From assembly GCA_036403155.1 (NCBI GenBank), contig DASWRM010000034.1, forward strand, positions 1-64,000: 64,000 nucleotides of DNA, in the 5' to 3' direction. Shown here piece after piece: positions 16,242 to 25,294 of this stretch. The DNA comes from Gaiellales bacterium (GTDB taxonomy: Bacteria > Actinomycetota > Thermoleophilia > Gaiellales > JAICJC01). Numbering within the stretch: the stretch's first letter is position 1; every line of letters begins with the position of its first letter. The notes beneath the pieces are model-generated. The model was not told the DNA's origin, made no database searches, and saw nothing but the letters and a program-made list of their open reading frames with translations. Made by a program: the position numbers and the translations under genes.

Positions 16242-17122
16242 CGGGTCGGGCGGCGCGCTCGGAGCAGGTCACCGGCTGGCTCTTCGTCCTCCCCGCCGTC
16301 GCCCTGATCGGCCTGTTCGGCATCGTCCCGATCATCTGGGGACTGCTGCTCTCGCTGCAGCAGAACGACCTGCTGACGCCACCTGAATGGGTCGGCCTCG
16401 CGAACTACCGGACGCTGATCGACGACCCGGTGTTCCGTTCGTCGGTGCACCGGACGCTGGTCTACACGCTGCTGTTCGTCCCCATCTCGGTCGGCGGCGC
16501 GCTTGCCATCGCCATGCTGCTGGACGCCCGGATCCGGTTCGCACGGCTCTACCGGACGGCCGTCTTCATCCCGGTCGCGACCTCGACGGTGGCCACCGGG
16601 ATCATCTTCAACTGGCTGCTCGAGCCGACCTACGGGGTTGCGAACTACCTGCTCGGCGAGATCGGGCTCGGGCCGTACGGGTTCTTCCAGGATCCCGACC
16701 AGGCGCTCTACTCGATCATCGCGATGACGGTCTGGGGGTGGATCGGCTTCGACGTGATCGTCTACATCGCCGCCCTGCAGGGCATCCCGCAGGATCTCAT
16801 CGAGGCCGCGCGCCTCGACGGCGCCGGCCGGTGGGCGAGGTTCCGGCACGTCGTCTGGCCGTTGCTCTCCCCGGCGACGCTGTTCCTGGTCGTCTGGTCC
16901 ACGATCAACGCCCTGCAGGTGTTCGACGAGATCTACGTGACCACGCACGGCGGCCCGCTGCGAGCCACGACGGTGATGGTTTATTACCTGTTCAACCAGG
17001 CGTTCGAGCTGTTCCACGGAGGCTACGCGGCGGCCATCGCCTACGTGCTCTTCCTGATGACGCTGGTGGTCTCGGTCGTCCAGCTGTGGCTCGGCAACCG
17101 GCGGGTGCACTACAGCTCGTGA
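16238..17122 (+). CDS. ABC sugar importer permease, MalF/UgpA type
   Basis: A 294-residue inner-membrane permease with six helices. The cytoplasmic EAA loop that docks to the ATPase is [20 protein letters not shown] (about residues 188-207). The opening [19 protein letters not shown] and [12 protein letters not shown] are typical of carbohydrate-uptake (CUT1) permeases. ATGA overlap with the binding-protein gene and GTGA overlap with the second permease show a tightly coupled operon. Confidence 0.94.
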   Translation: MTGRAARSEQVTGWLFVLPAVALIGLFGIVPIIWGLLLSLQQNDLLTPPEWVGLANYRTLIDDPVFRSSVHRTLVYTLLFVPISVGGALAIAMLLDARIRFARLYRTAVFIPVATSTVATGIIFNWLLEPTYGVANYLLGEIGLGPYGFFQDPDQALYSIIAMTVWGWIGFDVIVYIAALQGIPQDLIEAARLDGAGRWARFRHVVWPLLSPATLFLVVWSTINALQVFDEIYVTTHGGPLRATTVMVYYLFNQAFELFHGGYAAAIAYVLFLMTLVVSVVQLWLGNRRVHYSS

Positions 17123-17940
17123 GGCTCCGGCTCCCGTTCAGCCCGCGGCATCTCGTGCTCGTCCCGATCTCCGCGCTGATGCTGCTCCCGCTGGCGTGGA
17201 TGCTGATCACGTCCATCCAGACGCTCCCGGAGTCGCGGCACTTTCCGCCCGACCTGATCCCGTCGGGCATCCACTGGCGAAACTACCCGGATGCGTGGAA
17301 CGCCGCCCCGTTCGGCCGGTTCTTCGTCAACAGCCTGATCGTCACGCTCGCCTCCGTCGGCGGCAACCTGCTCTTCTGCAGCCTGGCCGGCTACGCCTTC
17401 GCGCGGCTGCGGTTCGTCGGCAGCAACGTGCTGTTCGTGGCGCTGCTGGCCACCCTGATGGTGCCGTTCCAGGTGACCATGATCCCGACGTTCCTGATCG
17501 TCAAGCATCTCGGGCTGGTCAACTCGCTGGGCGCGCTGATCCTGCCGAACCTCGTCACGCCGTTCGGCATCTTCATGCTCAGGCAGTTCTTCCGGACGCT
17601 GCCGGTCGAGCTCGAGGAGGCGGCCCGGATCGACGGCTGCTCGCGCTTGGGCGTGCTCTTCCGGATCGTCGTCCCGCTGTCGATGCCGGCGCTGGCAACG
17701 CTCGCGATCGTCACCTTCCTGTGGACGTGGAACGACTTCCTGTGGCCGTTGATCGTGATCACCTCGCCGAACGAGAGCACCGTGCAGCTCGGCCTCGCCA
17801 GCTTCCAGGGCGCGCATCAGACGAACTGGACGCTGCTGATGGCCGGCAACGTGATGGCGCTCGCACCGATGCTGCTGGTCTTCGTGGGGGCGCAGCGCTG
17901 GTTCGTGCAGTCGCTCGCCTCCACGGGGCTGAAGGGCTAG
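17119..17940 (+). CDS. ABC sugar importer permease, MalG/UgpE type
   Basis: A 273-residue CUT1 permease with six membrane helices. The EAA loop is [21 protein letters not shown] (central portion, about residues 157-177), and the final [12 protein letters not shown] is the usual C-terminal tail of MalG-like permeases. It pairs with the preceding permease to form the channel. GTG start overlaps the previous stop codon. Its TAG stop overlaps the TAG stop of the convergent kinase gene, so the two operons of the locus meet with no spacer. Confidence 0.94.
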   Translation: MRLRLPFSPRHLVLVPISALMLLPLAWMLITSIQTLPESRHFPPDLIPSGIHWRNYPDAWNAAPFGRFFVNSLIVTLASVGGNLLFCSLAGYAFARLRFVGSNVLFVALLATLMVPFQVTMIPTFLIVKHLGLVNSLGALILPNLVTPFGIFMLRQFFRTLPVELEEAARIDGCSRLGVLFRIVVPLSMPALATLAIVTFLWTWNDFLWPLIVITSPNESTVQLGLASFQGAHQTNWTLLMAGNVMALAPMLLVFVGAQRWFVQSLASTGLKG

Positions 17941-18842
17941 TCCGTCTCCACGATCCGGCAGGCGCCGGCAAGCCGCCGCGCCCTGTCCGCGTCGAGCACC
18001 CCTGCTCCGGGCATCTCCGCGTTTGCAGTCGCCGCGCCCAGGGCGAGGGCGAACGCCTCCCGCCAGGCCGCGCCGTCGTCGAGGGCGACCACGAGACCGG
18101 CCAGGAACGCATCGCCGCTGCCCACCGGGTAGCGGCCGGCGACGTCCACCCGGCCCGCGAGCGCGCTGCCGTCGGGAGCCACGAGCGCGGCGCCGGCCCG
18201 GCCGGCGGTGACGATGGCCGCGCCCGCGGTCGCCTCGTGCAGCTGTCTCGCGGCTGCGGCTGCGGCAGGGAGGTCGCCGACCGGCCGGCCCGTGATGCCG
18301 GCCGCCTCGTCGGCATTGACCTTCACCACCGCCGGGCGCGCCTCGACGCCCGCCTCGCGGGTGTCGAGCGCCACGATCGCTGCGCGGATCACCGGGAGGT
18401 ACGCATCCGCCGGGGCGCCGGCCGGGAGCGATCCGGACACGGTCGTCCACGGGGCGGCCGGGGCGATCCGCAGCACGAGCCCGGCGAACGCATCCCATTC
18501 GTCCGCGGCCACGGGAAACCCGTGCTCGTAGAACTCGGTCAGCCCCTCCTCCAGCGCGCTCGCCACCGACAGCGACGACCGCGTCTCGGCGGCCGCCCAC
18601 GTCGCATGCAGCTCGATGCTCTCGGCCTCCAGCCGCTCGGCGATCCAGCGGCCGGCATGCCCGCCGAGCAGCGCAACCACCTGCACCCGGCCGCCCAGCG
18701 CAGCGGCCGTGCGCGCGACGTTCAGGCCCTTGCCGCCCGGCACCTGGACGAAGTCCGCAGGCCGGTGAATCGCCCCGGGCACCAGCTGTTCGACCTCGAA
18801 CAGGCGGTCGATCGAGGGGTTTGCAGCGACGCAGACGATCAC
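17937..18842 (-). CDS. PfkB-family hexose-phosphate kinase (1-phosphofructokinase/LacC type)
   Basis: A 301-residue kinase of the FruK/LacC branch of the PfkB family. It has the early [10 protein letters not shown] segment, [17 protein letters not shown] (about 37-53), [23 protein letters not shown] and the catalytic [10 protein letters not shown] (Asp is the base). This branch phosphorylates ketose monophosphates at the 1- or 6-position, giving ketose 1,6-bisphosphates; with a LacD-type aldolase two genes upstream, tagatose-6-phosphate is the most likely substrate. GTG start overlaps the stop of the preceding kinase gene by 4 nt. Fructose-1-phosphate remains an alternative. Confidence 0.88.
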   Translation of the reverse strand: MIVCVAANPSIDRLFEVEQLVPGAIHRPADFVQVPGGKGLNVARTAAALGGRVQVVALLGGHAGRWIAERLEAESIELHATWAAAETRSSLSVASALEEGLTEFYEHGFPVAADEWDAFAGLVLRIAPAAPWTTVSGSLPAGAPADAYLPVIRAAIVALDTREAGVEARPAVVKVNADEAAGITGRPVGDLPAAAAAARQLHEATAGAAIVTAGRAGAALVAPDGSALAGRVDVAGRYPVGSGDAFLAGLVVALDDGAAWREAFALALGAATANAEMPGAGVLDADRARRLAGACRIVETD

Positions 18843-19720
18843 CGCGCGGCCGCCCGAGCCTCGTCGAACGCCGGCTGGGCCGCCGTGCCTCCGAGCGCGC
18901 GGGTGGAGAGGGCGCCGCAGGCACACGCCAGCGCAAGGGCGCCCGGCAGATCCACCCCGCGCAGCCGGCCCGCGATGAAGCCCGCGTCGAAGCTGTCGCC
19001 GGCGCCCGTGGCGTCCATTACCTCGACCTCGGGAGCGCTCGCCGTGACGACGGCTCCTCCGGCGATCGCCGACGCGCCGCGGGAGCCGCGCTTGACGACG
19101 ACGAGCGGGCAGCCGTCGGCGGCCACCATCCGGTGCTCGTGCTCGTTGAGGAACAGCACGTCCAGGGACGGCGCGAGGGCCGAGAGCCCGCCGTCCCAGC
19201 GGCCGGCCGGGTCGCCCTGCGGGTCGACCGACACCGTCGCGCCGCCCGAGTGGGCCGCGTCGACGAGGTCTCGCATCCCGGGCCGCAGGCCGTCCAGGAG
19301 AAAGAACGACGCGACGTGGAGGTGCCGTGCGGCGCGAAGCATGTCCGGCGGAACGTCGGCCGCCGTGAGCGCCGGGATCGCCCCGGCTGCCGTGAGCATC
19401 GCCCGGTCGTCGCCGCGCACGAGCGCGACGGTGATGCCGGTGCTGCGCGCCCGGTCGACCGGGCAGGCTGACACGTCCACGCCGTGCGACGCCAGCTCGT
19501 CCAGCATGAACCGCCCGAACACGTCGTCGCCGACGGCAGCGACGAGCGCGACCGACAGGCCCAGCCGGGCGGCGCCGCAGGCGGCGATGGCGGCCGATCC
19601 CCCGACCAGCAGCCGCGCATCGTCGACGCGCTTCTCGCCCTGGCCGAACTCGGGCGTGACGTCCGCTCCGGCGAGGAGCAGGTCGGGGTTGCAGTCGCCG
19701 ACGACGAGCAGGTCGAGCAT
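18839..19720 (-). CDS. PfkB-family sugar kinase (ribokinase branch)
   Basis: A 293-residue kinase of the ribokinase branch, different from its neighbour. [12 protein letters not shown] opens the protein, [18 protein letters not shown] is the substrate-lid region (about 37-54), [10 protein letters not shown] follows, and [18 protein letters not shown] (about 238-255) holds the anion hole and catalytic Asp. It probably phosphorylates the free imported sugar, replacing the PTS phosphorylation used in classical tagatose pathways. It lies between aldolase and LacC-like kinase with 6-nt and overlapping junctions, so all three are one transcript. Exact sugar unknown. Confidence 0.88.
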   Translation of the reverse strand: MLDLLVVGDCNPDLLLAGADVTPEFGQGEKRVDDARLLVGGSAAIAACGAARLGLSVALVAAVGDDVFGRFMLDELASHGVDVSACPVDRARSTGITVALVRGDDRAMLTAAGAIPALTAADVPPDMLRAARHLHVASFFLLDGLRPGMRDLVDAAHSGGATVSVDPQGDPAGRWDGGLSALAPSLDVLFLNEHEHRMVAADGCPLVVVKRGSRGASAIAGGAVVTASAPEVEVMDATGAGDSFDAGFIAGRLRGVDLPGALALACACGALSTRALGGTAAQPAFDEARAAAR

Positions 19721-19726
19721 CGGGCG

Positions 19727-20599
19727 TCAGTATCGCGCAGCGATCGTCAGCAGCTGCTCGAGCCGGCGCCGCGCCTCGCCCTCCAGGAACGCCCGGCGCT
19801 CGCCGCCCGTGAGCGTCATCGACTCCTTCCAGATCGAGCGTCCGGCGATGAACCCCGACGCGCCGGCGCCGAGCGCCACCCGCAGCTGGGCGGCGAACGT
19901 CTCGTGGTCGACCCCCGCCGAGAGCAGCGCCCACGGGCAGGACAACGCCCCCGTCACGGCGGCGCAGGCCTGTTCGGAACCGGGGTACTCCAGCTTCAGG
20001 TACCGCGCCCCGCACGACTCCGCGAGCAGCGCCCCATCGCGGATCAGCTCCGCACGCCGCTGGAGGAACCGATCCTCCGGCTCGTCGTCGAGGCGGTACA
20101 CGAGGACCTCCACGACCAGCAAGAGATGGTGCGCCGCACAGTCGTCGACCGCCCGGCGAAGCAGCGTCGCGTTTGCGCCGTCCGCGCCCTCCCGGTCGGC
20201 CCGCAGCCGCAGCAGCAGCTTGGCGCCGGTTCCACCCAGGCGCCGCACCCCGTCCGCGCCCACACCCGGCAGGAGCTCCGCCCGCCGCAGGCCGTCATCC
20301 GACCGCCGCGAACCGCTTCGCTCGAGCGAGACGAGCACTCCCGTGCGCCCGGGGAGCGCGCCCTCGTCGACCACGTGGGGAAGCGCGATCTCAGGATCGA
20401 GCAGCATGGCCGGCGCGAGCGGCGCGAACGCTCGCACCAGATCGAGCTTGAACGCCCGCCTGGAAGCCTCATCGCTGGGAAGCCCGGCGCCCTCCAGCGC
20501 CGCCACCAGCTTGGTGCGCTGATCGGCCGCCAGCACCGCCAACCTGCCGCCCGCGTCCGAGAGCTGGGCGATCGCACGCTGCTCGGCGGTGGTGAACAT
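19727..20599 (-). CDS. Class I tagatose-1,6-bisphosphate aldolase-like protein (LacD/YihT family)
   Basis: A 290-residue TIM-barrel aldolase. [18 protein letters not shown] (about 21-38) is the LacD/YihT N-terminal signature; [10 protein letters not shown] contains the lysine expected to form the Schiff base; [15 protein letters not shown] near 250-264 is the phosphate-binding end. It should split a ketose 1,6-bisphosphate (or the related sulfofructose-1-phosphate) into dihydroxyacetone phosphate and a three-carbon aldehyde. Neighbouring kinases and the alpha-galactosidase favour tagatose-1,6-bisphosphate. It heads the minus-strand operon, 38 bp from the divergent alpha-galactosidase gene. 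Confidence 0.82.
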   Translation of the reverse strand: MFTTAEQRAIAQLSDAGGRLAVLAADQRTKLVAALEGAGLPSDEASRRAFKLDLVRAFAPLAPAMLLDPEIALPHVVDEGALPGRTGVLVSLERSGSRRSDDGLRRAELLPGVGADGVRRLGGTGAKLLLRLRADREGADGANATLLRRAVDDCAAHHLLLVVEVLVYRLDDEPEDRFLQRRAELIRDGALLAESCGARYLKLEYPGSEQACAAVTGALSCPWALLSAGVDHETFAAQLRVALGAGASGFIAGRSIWKESMTLTGGERRAFLEGEARRRLEQLLTIAARY

Positions 20600-20637
20600 T
20601 CTTGATCGTTTCTATCAGATCTGAAACACTTTCGCGC
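20600..20637. promoter_or_regulatory. Very short divergent promoter region
   Basis: Only 38 bp separate the aldolase (minus) and alpha-galactosidase (plus) starts. This is the most AT-rich point of the locus and holds an inverted repeat GTTTC-N10-GAAAC centred on AGATCT. Back-to-back promoters must overlap here or extend into the genes; the repeat is a natural operator for the local DeoR-type repressor. Inference. Confidence 0.45.
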
Positions 20638-21948
20638 ATGACACGCATCGCCTTCGTCGGCGCGGGAAGCGTCGAGTTCACGCGCAACCTGCTCGGCGAC
20701 ATCCTCACGTTCCCCGAGCTCGCGGACGCCACCATCGCACTCCACGACATCGACGCGGAGCGGCTGGAGGCCGGCGAGGCGATGGCCCGGTGGACGGCCC
20801 GCGAGCTGGGCGCGCCCGCCACGATCGAGGCGCACCTCGACCGCCGGTCGGCGCTCGACGGCTGCGACCACGTCGTCAACATGGTGCAGGTCGGCGGTCA
20901 CGACGCGACGCTGATCGACTTCGAGGTGCCCGCGCGGCACGGCGTGCGGCAGACGATCGGCGACACGCTCGGGATCGGCGGCATCTTCAGGGCGCTGCGG
21001 ACGATCCCCGTCATGCAGTCCATCGCAGCGGACATGGCGGAGCTCTGCCCACAGGCCTGGCTGCTCAACTACACCAACCCGATGGCGATGCTGTGCTGGG
21101 CCACGTACGCCGGCACGCCGGCCACCCGGGTGGTGGGCCTGTGCCACTCGGTGCAGCACACCACGCAGAGCCTCGCCGAGCTTGTGGGCGTGCCGTACGA
21201 CGAGGTCACCTACCTCGGCGCCGGCGTGAACCACCAGGCGTGGATCCTCCGGTTCGAGCGCGACGGCGAGGATCTCTACCCCCGGCTGGACGAGGCGATC
21301 GAGCGCGATCCGGAGCTGCGGCGGCGCGTGCGGGTCGAGATGTACCGGCGATTCGGCCGGTTCCCGACCGAGTCGAGCGAGCACTCCGCGGAGTACCTGC
21401 CGTACTTCCTCCACGACGACGCGATGATCGAGGAGTTCCGGGTGCCCGTCGACGAGTATGTGCGGCGCAGCGAGGAGAACCTCGAGCTGTACGAGGAGAT
21501 GCGCAGGATGCTCGCCGCCGGAGAGCCGTTCGAGATCGAGCGAAGCCTCGAATACGCGTCGTTGATCATCCACTCGATCCTGACCGGCGAGCCGCGGGTG
21601 ATCTATGGGAACGTCCCGAACGACGGCCTGATCGGCAACCTGCCGCAGGGCGCCTGCGTCGAGGTGCCGTGCGTCGTGGACGGCCAGGGGCTGCATGCGC
21701 AGGCGGTGGGCGACCTTCCCCCGCAGCTGGCGGCGCTGAACAGGACGTTCCTGAACGTCTGCGAGCTGACGGTACGAGCGGCGCTCGAGGGCAGGCGCGA
21801 CCACGTCGTGCACGCTGCGCTGCTCGACCCGAACACGGCCGCGACGCTGTCTCCGGCGGCCATCGAGGCGATGGTCGACGAGATGATCGAGGCGCACGGG
21901 GCGGCGCTTCCCGACGGCATCCGCCGTTCGGCGCCCGCAGCTAGCTGA
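20638..21948 (+). CDS. melA: NAD-dependent alpha-galactosidase (glycoside hydrolase family 4)
   Basis: A 436-residue GH4 enzyme closely resembling E. coli MelA along its length. The N-terminal Rossmann strand IAFVGAGSVEFTRNLLGDIL binds NAD; LLNYTNPMAM and GLCHSVQHTTQ contain the Asn and the metal-binding Cys-His; GAGVNHQAW supplies the second metal ligand His; FPTESSEHSAEY and PQGACVEVPC are further MelA signatures. GH4 enzymes need NAD and a divalent metal and cleave by oxidation-elimination in the cytoplasm, here releasing galactose from alpha-galactosides. No phosphate-specific loop is evident, so an unphosphorylated substrate brought by the ABC importer fits. The start at 20638 is where similarity begins. 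Confidence 0.9.
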   Translation: MTRIAFVGAGSVEFTRNLLGDILTFPELADATIALHDIDAERLEAGEAMARWTARELGAPATIEAHLDRRSALDGCDHVVNMVQVGGHDATLIDFEVPARHGVRQTIGDTLGIGGIFRALRTIPVMQSIAADMAELCPQAWLLNYTNPMAMLCWATYAGTPATRVVGLCHSVQHTTQSLAELVGVPYDEVTYLGAGVNHQAWILRFERDGEDLYPRLDEAIERDPELRRRVRVEMYRRFGRFPTESSEHSAEYLPYFLHDDAMIEEFRVPVDEYVRRSEENLELYEEMRRMLAAGEPFEIERSLEYASLIIHSILTGEPRVIYGNVPNDGLIGNLPQGACVEVPCVVDGQGLHAQAVGDLPPQLAALNRTFLNVCELTVRAALEGRRDHVVHAALLDPNTAATLSPAAIEAMVDEMIEAHGAALPDGIRRSAPAAS

Positions 21949-23509
21949 CGCCTGCCTGATCCACCTCGCGCTGCCGAAGGAGGACGCGGCGGATCTTGCC
22001 GGTGAGCGTCTTTGGGAGATCGTCGACGAACTCGATCCGCCGGGGATACGCGTGGGCGCCAAGCCGGCGCCGCACGTGGCCGCGGATCTCGTCCGCCAGG
22101 TCCTCCGACGGGTCGCGGCCCTCGACCAGCACGATGAACGCCTTGACGACGTTCCCGCGGAGCTGGTCGGGCGAGGCCACGACGGCCGCCTCGCGTACCG
22201 CCGCGTGCTCGAGGCAGGCCGACTCGACCTCGAACGGCCCGATCCGGTACCCGGCCGAGATGATCACATCGTCGGCCCGGCCCTCGTACCAGATGTAGCC
22301 CTCGTCGTCCTGCCTGGCAGCGTCCTTCGTATGGAACCACTCTCCGCCGAACACCGCCTCCGAATCGTCCGGGCGGTTCCAGTAGCCGAGCGGATAGTGC
22401 GGGTTCGACCGCGCGCGCAGGCAGATCTCCCCGCGCTCGCCGCGGGCGACCGGGCGCTCGTCGTCGTCGAGGATCTGGACGTCCCAGCCCGGCATCGGGC
22501 GGCCCATCGAGCCCTCGCGGACATCCTGCCAGGGATAGTTGGCGGCGAGCGGGTACGACTCGGTGAGACCGTAGTAGTCGAGCACCGTGAGCCCGTACTG
22601 CTCCCGGAACCAGCGGATCGCCTCCGGGTTCAGCGGCTCCCCGGCCGAACAGACGCGGCGGAACCGCTGGGGGTACCGCGTGCCGGCGTCGCCGATCGAC
22701 ATCATCGCCCGCATCGCGGTCGGAGTCGTGAACACGTTCGAGACGGCGTTACGGCTGAGGAAGTCCAGCTGGCGGTGCGGATCGAAGCCCGCCTCCCGGC
22801 GATACACGTACTGCACGGCACCGAGGCGCCACGGACCGAGCAGCGGCGCGATACCGGCGGCCCAGGCCCACTCCCCCATCCCGTGGAACGACTCGCCGTC
22901 CTCGACCTCGTGGCAGTACGTGAACTCCTCGTGGGCGAGCAGGTAGCGGTGGGCATGCACGACGCCCTTCGCCATGCCGGTCGTCCCGGAGGTGTAGTAC
23001 AGCTGCGCTGGGTCGTCGGCCGCGGTGTCGCACGCGAGGTGGTCGGCCGGCGCGTCGGCGAAGCCCTCGGCTCCCAGCACCAGGACGTCGTACCCGCCGC
23101 CCGGGAAGCGCGCCGCCGACATCGCGTCCGTCACCACCAGCCGGGCACCGGAGTCCGACAGCCGGTGCTCGATCGCATCGTCGCCGTAGAGCAGCGAGAG
23201 CGAGAGCAGGATCGCGCCGAGCTTCCACACACCGAAGAAGACGGCCGCCGTCTCGGGGGCAGGCGGCAGGACGACCGCCACCCGGTCGCCGCGCGCCACG
23301 CCACGGGCGGCGAGCGTGTGGGCCGCCTGGTTCGCCATGTGCTGGAGATCGCCCCAGGTCAGCTCGCGGCGACTGCCGTCGTAGCTCTCCCACACCATGG
23401 CCGGCTTGGCCTGCGGATGCTTGTCGCACACGTCGGCCGCGAGGTTGTAGCGGGCCGGGACGTCCCAGGCGTGGGCGGCACACAGGTCGGCGTAACGGTC
23501 GTCGCTCAT
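21941..23509 (-). CDS. AMP-binding acyl-CoA synthetase (acetyl/medium-chain type)
   Basis: A 522-residue adenylate-forming enzyme. Motifs in order: YYTSGTTGMAKGVVHAHR (P-loop, about 170), DYYGLTESYP (A5, about 325), WFHTKDAARQDDEGYIWYEGRADD (A7-A8, given here only for the 400-425 region), and PKTLTGKIRR near the end with the catalytic lysine. It activates a carboxylic acid to an acyl-AMP and transfers it to coenzyme A. Size and C-terminus match medium-chain or acetyl-CoA-synthetase-like enzymes. Its end overlaps the melA end by 8 bp in convergent orientation. It stands alone, so the physiological acid is unknown. Confidence 0.9.
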   Translation of the reverse strand: MSDDRYADLCAAHAWDVPARYNLAADVCDKHPQAKPAMVWESYDGSRRELTWGDLQHMANQAAHTLAARGVARGDRVAVVLPPAPETAAVFFGVWKLGAILLSLSLLYGDDAIEHRLSDSGARLVVTDAMSAARFPGGGYDVLVLGAEGFADAPADHLACDTAADDPAQLYYTSGTTGMAKGVVHAHRYLLAHEEFTYCHEVEDGESFHGMGEWAWAAGIAPLLGPWRLGAVQYVYRREAGFDPHRQLDFLSRNAVSNVFTTPTAMRAMMSIGDAGTRYPQRFRRVCSAGEPLNPEAIRWFREQYGLTVLDYYGLTESYPLAANYPWQDVREGSMGRPMPGWDVQILDDDERPVARGERGEICLRARSNPHYPLGYWNRPDDSEAVFGGEWFHTKDAARQDDEGYIWYEGRADDVIISAGYRIGPFEVESACLEHAAVREAAVVASPDQLRGNVVKAFIVLVEGRDPSEDLADEIRGHVRRRLGAHAYPRRIEFVDDLPKTLTGKIRRVLLRQREVDQAGVS

Positions 23510-23617
23510 GGCTCCTCCGGGGGACTCGTGCGCCGACCCTACTCCGATCCGCGGGTCGAGTTTGGATCCAAGCTCGGTCCGGCATAGAATCCCGCCACCA
23601 CGATAGGAGGAACATCA

Positions 23618-24295
23618 ATGGCGCTTTCACTGGGCGACACCGCACCCGATTTCGAGGCGGACACCACCGAGGGACGCATCCGGTTCCACGACTGGATCGG
23701 CGACTCGTGGGCGGTGCTGTTCTCGCACCCGAAGAACTTCACACCGGTCTGCACGACGGAGCTGGGCTACATGGCCAAGATCAAGCCGGAGTTCGACCGG
23801 CGGGGCGTGAAGATCATCGGGCTGTCCGTCGACCCCGTCGAGAAGCATGCGGGATGGGCGCGCGACATCGAGGAGACGCAGGGCACGGCCCCGAACTACC
23901 CGATCATCGGCGACTCGGACTTCAACGTCTCGAAGCAGTACGGCATGCTGCCGGCGGCCGTGTCCGGTGACCCCGGCGACCGCACCCCGGCGGACAACCA
24001 GACCGTCCGCAACGTGTTCGTGATCGGGCCGGACAAGAAGCTGAAGCTGATCCTGGTCTACCCGATGACCACGGGCCGCAACTTCGACGAGGTGCTGCGC
24101 GTGATCGACTCGCTGCAGCTGACGGCGAACCACAAGGTCGCGACGCCGGTCAACTGGACGCCGGGCGACGACGTGATCATCGCCGGCTCGGTCAACAACG
24201 ACCAGGCGAAGGAGCTGTTCGGCACCTGGGACGAGCCGAAGCCGTACATCCGGATCGTGCCGCAGCCCGACAGCCAGAAGGCCGGAGTCTCCTAG
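23618..24295 (+). CDS. 1-Cys peroxiredoxin (Prx6 type)
   Basis: A 225-residue peroxiredoxin. The peroxidatic cysteine is Cys45 in FTPVCTTELG; no second conserved cysteine is seen, and the long C-terminal domain (about 160-225, with ATPVNWTPGDDVII) is characteristic of the Prx6/AhpC-TSA plus 1-cysPrx_C architecture. It reduces hydrogen peroxide and organic peroxides in the cytoplasm using an external thiol. An AGGAGG site stands 8 nt before the ATG, and a TAGAAT box further upstream is a possible -10. The gene ends at a strong hairpin, so it is monocistronic. Confidence 0.95.
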   Translation: MALSLGDTAPDFEADTTEGRIRFHDWIGDSWAVLFSHPKNFTPVCTTELGYMAKIKPEFDRRGVKIIGLSVDPVEKHAGWARDIEETQGTAPNYPIIGDSDFNVSKQYGMLPAAVSGDPGDRTPADNQTVRNVFVIGPDKKLKLILVYPMTTGRNFDEVLRVIDSLQLTANHKVATPVNWTPGDDVIIAGSVNNDQAKELFGTWDEPKPYIRIVPQPDSQKAGVS

Positions 24296-24305
24296 GCAGC
24301 CGCTC

Positions 24306-24333
24306 CCTGGGCGCGCCTGCGGGCGCGCCCAGG
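24306..24333 (+). terminator. Strong GC hairpin after peroxiredoxin gene
   Basis: A perfect 12-bp stem, CCTGGGCGCGCC at 24306-24317 with its complement at 24322-24333, and a 4-nt TGCG loop, starting 11 bases after the stop codon. No T-run follows, as is common for actinobacterial terminators. Confidence 0.7.
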
Positions 24334-24346
24334 CGGCGCCGCCCCG

Positions 24347-24955
24347 ATGCGGCTCTACAACTCCGAGGTCTCAGGGAACTGCTACAAGGTGCGGCTGCTC
24401 GCCGCCCAGCTCGGCGTCCCGCTCGAGCTCGTCGAGCTCGATGTCGTCGACCGGACGGACCGTGCCGACGTCCTGGGCGGGCTGAATCCCTCGCTGCGCG
24501 TGCCCACGCTCGTGCTCGACGACGGCCGGGCGCTCGGCGAGTCCGGCGCGATCCTCCTGTACCTCGCGGACGGAACGGAGCTGGTCCCCGCCGACCGCTA
24601 CGAGCGGGCGCAGATGCTCCAGTGGATGTTCTTCGAGCAGTACGACCTCGAGCCGAGCATCGCCGTCGCGCGCTTCTGGGTGAGCATCTCCGGAACGCCC
24701 GAGCGTTGGGCCGGGCAGCTTCCGGACAAGCAGGAGGCCGGGAACCGCACGCTCGCGGCGATGGAGCGCCACCTCGACGGACGGTCGTTCCTCGTGGGCG
24801 AGCGGTACACGCTCGCCGACATCGCGCTCTACGGCTACACGCACGTCGCGGACGAGGGCGGATTCGACCTGGGCCGGTATCCCGCGCTGCGCCGGTGGCT
24901 CGAGCGCGTGCGGTCGCAGCCCGGCCACGTGACGATCGACGGCCGGCAGCCGTGA
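24347..24955 (+). CDS. Glutathione S-transferase-like protein
   Basis: A 202-residue protein with an N-terminal thioredoxin-like domain (1-78: MRLYNSEVSGNCYKVRLLAA, the cis-proline in LRVPTLVL, and GESGAILLYLADG) and an all-helical C-terminal domain (about 85-195, containing FLVGERYTLADIALYGY). This is the classic GST layout. Many high-GC actinobacteria lack glutathione, so the thiol used may differ. It overlaps the next gene by 4 nt. It begins 14 bases after the peroxiredoxin terminator, so it may need its own promoter near that hairpin, but oxidative-stress context is shared. Confidence 0.88.
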   Translation: MRLYNSEVSGNCYKVRLLAAQLGVPLELVELDVVDRTDRADVLGGLNPSLRVPTLVLDDGRALGESGAILLYLADGTELVPADRYERAQMLQWMFFEQYDLEPSIAVARFWVSISGTPERWAGQLPDKQEAGNRTLAAMERHLDGRSFLVGERYTLADIALYGYTHVADEGGFDLGRYPALRRWLERVRSQPGHVTIDGRQP

Positions 24956-25269
24956 CGGGCGCAGTGCCCGGACCGTTCCGGCTCACGATCCGGCGCCGCG
25001 TTGCCGAGCTGGACGACGTGGTCGACCGGCTCGCGCGCATCGCTGATTCGCTGCGGTCGGCAGGCGTGCGCGCGTACACCGTGTCGCGCTCGGCGGACGA
25101 TCCCAGCGAGACGGAGGTTGCGCTCTACTTCGCCGACCGCGACCGGGCGGAGGCGATGGCCGGCCGGCTGGACTCGCCCGAGAGCAGGGAGCGGGCGCTG
25201 CTCGCCGGCGCGATGGAGCTCGGCGCGATGTGGCTGACCGAGACGGTGGCCGCCGCCGAGCTCGGCTGA
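24952..25269 (+). CDS. Small protein of unknown function, coupled to the GST-like gene
   Basis: A 105-residue cytoplasmic protein without cysteines, membrane spans or known motifs. It has a mixed beta/alpha pattern (FRLTIRRRVAELDDVVDRLA, then VRAYTVSRSA, then ETEVALYFADRDRAEAMA) that could be a small ferredoxin-like fold. The GTG start overlaps the upstream TGA, implying translational coupling with the GST-like protein and a shared role. I do not recognise the family. Confidence 0.6.
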   Translation: MTGAVPGPFRLTIRRRVAELDDVVDRLARIADSLRSAGVRAYTVSRSADDPSETEVALYFADRDRAEAMAGRLDSPESRERALLAGAMELGAMWLTETVAAAELG

Positions 25270-25294
25270 CGGCGGCCGGTGGCGTGGCGGGTGC

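Noticed and set aside
17196-20522. Open frame of 1108 codons on the plus strand
   Set aside because: It is out of frame with the permease and antisense to both kinases and the aldolase, all of which have strong family motifs.
13269-21948. Sulfoquinovose degradation (sulfo-EMP) as the meaning of the sugar locus
   Set aside because: The aldolase, kinase and DeoR types would fit, but there is no sulfoquinovosidase, sulfolactaldehyde reductase or sulfonate exporter, and the hydrolase is clearly MelA-like.
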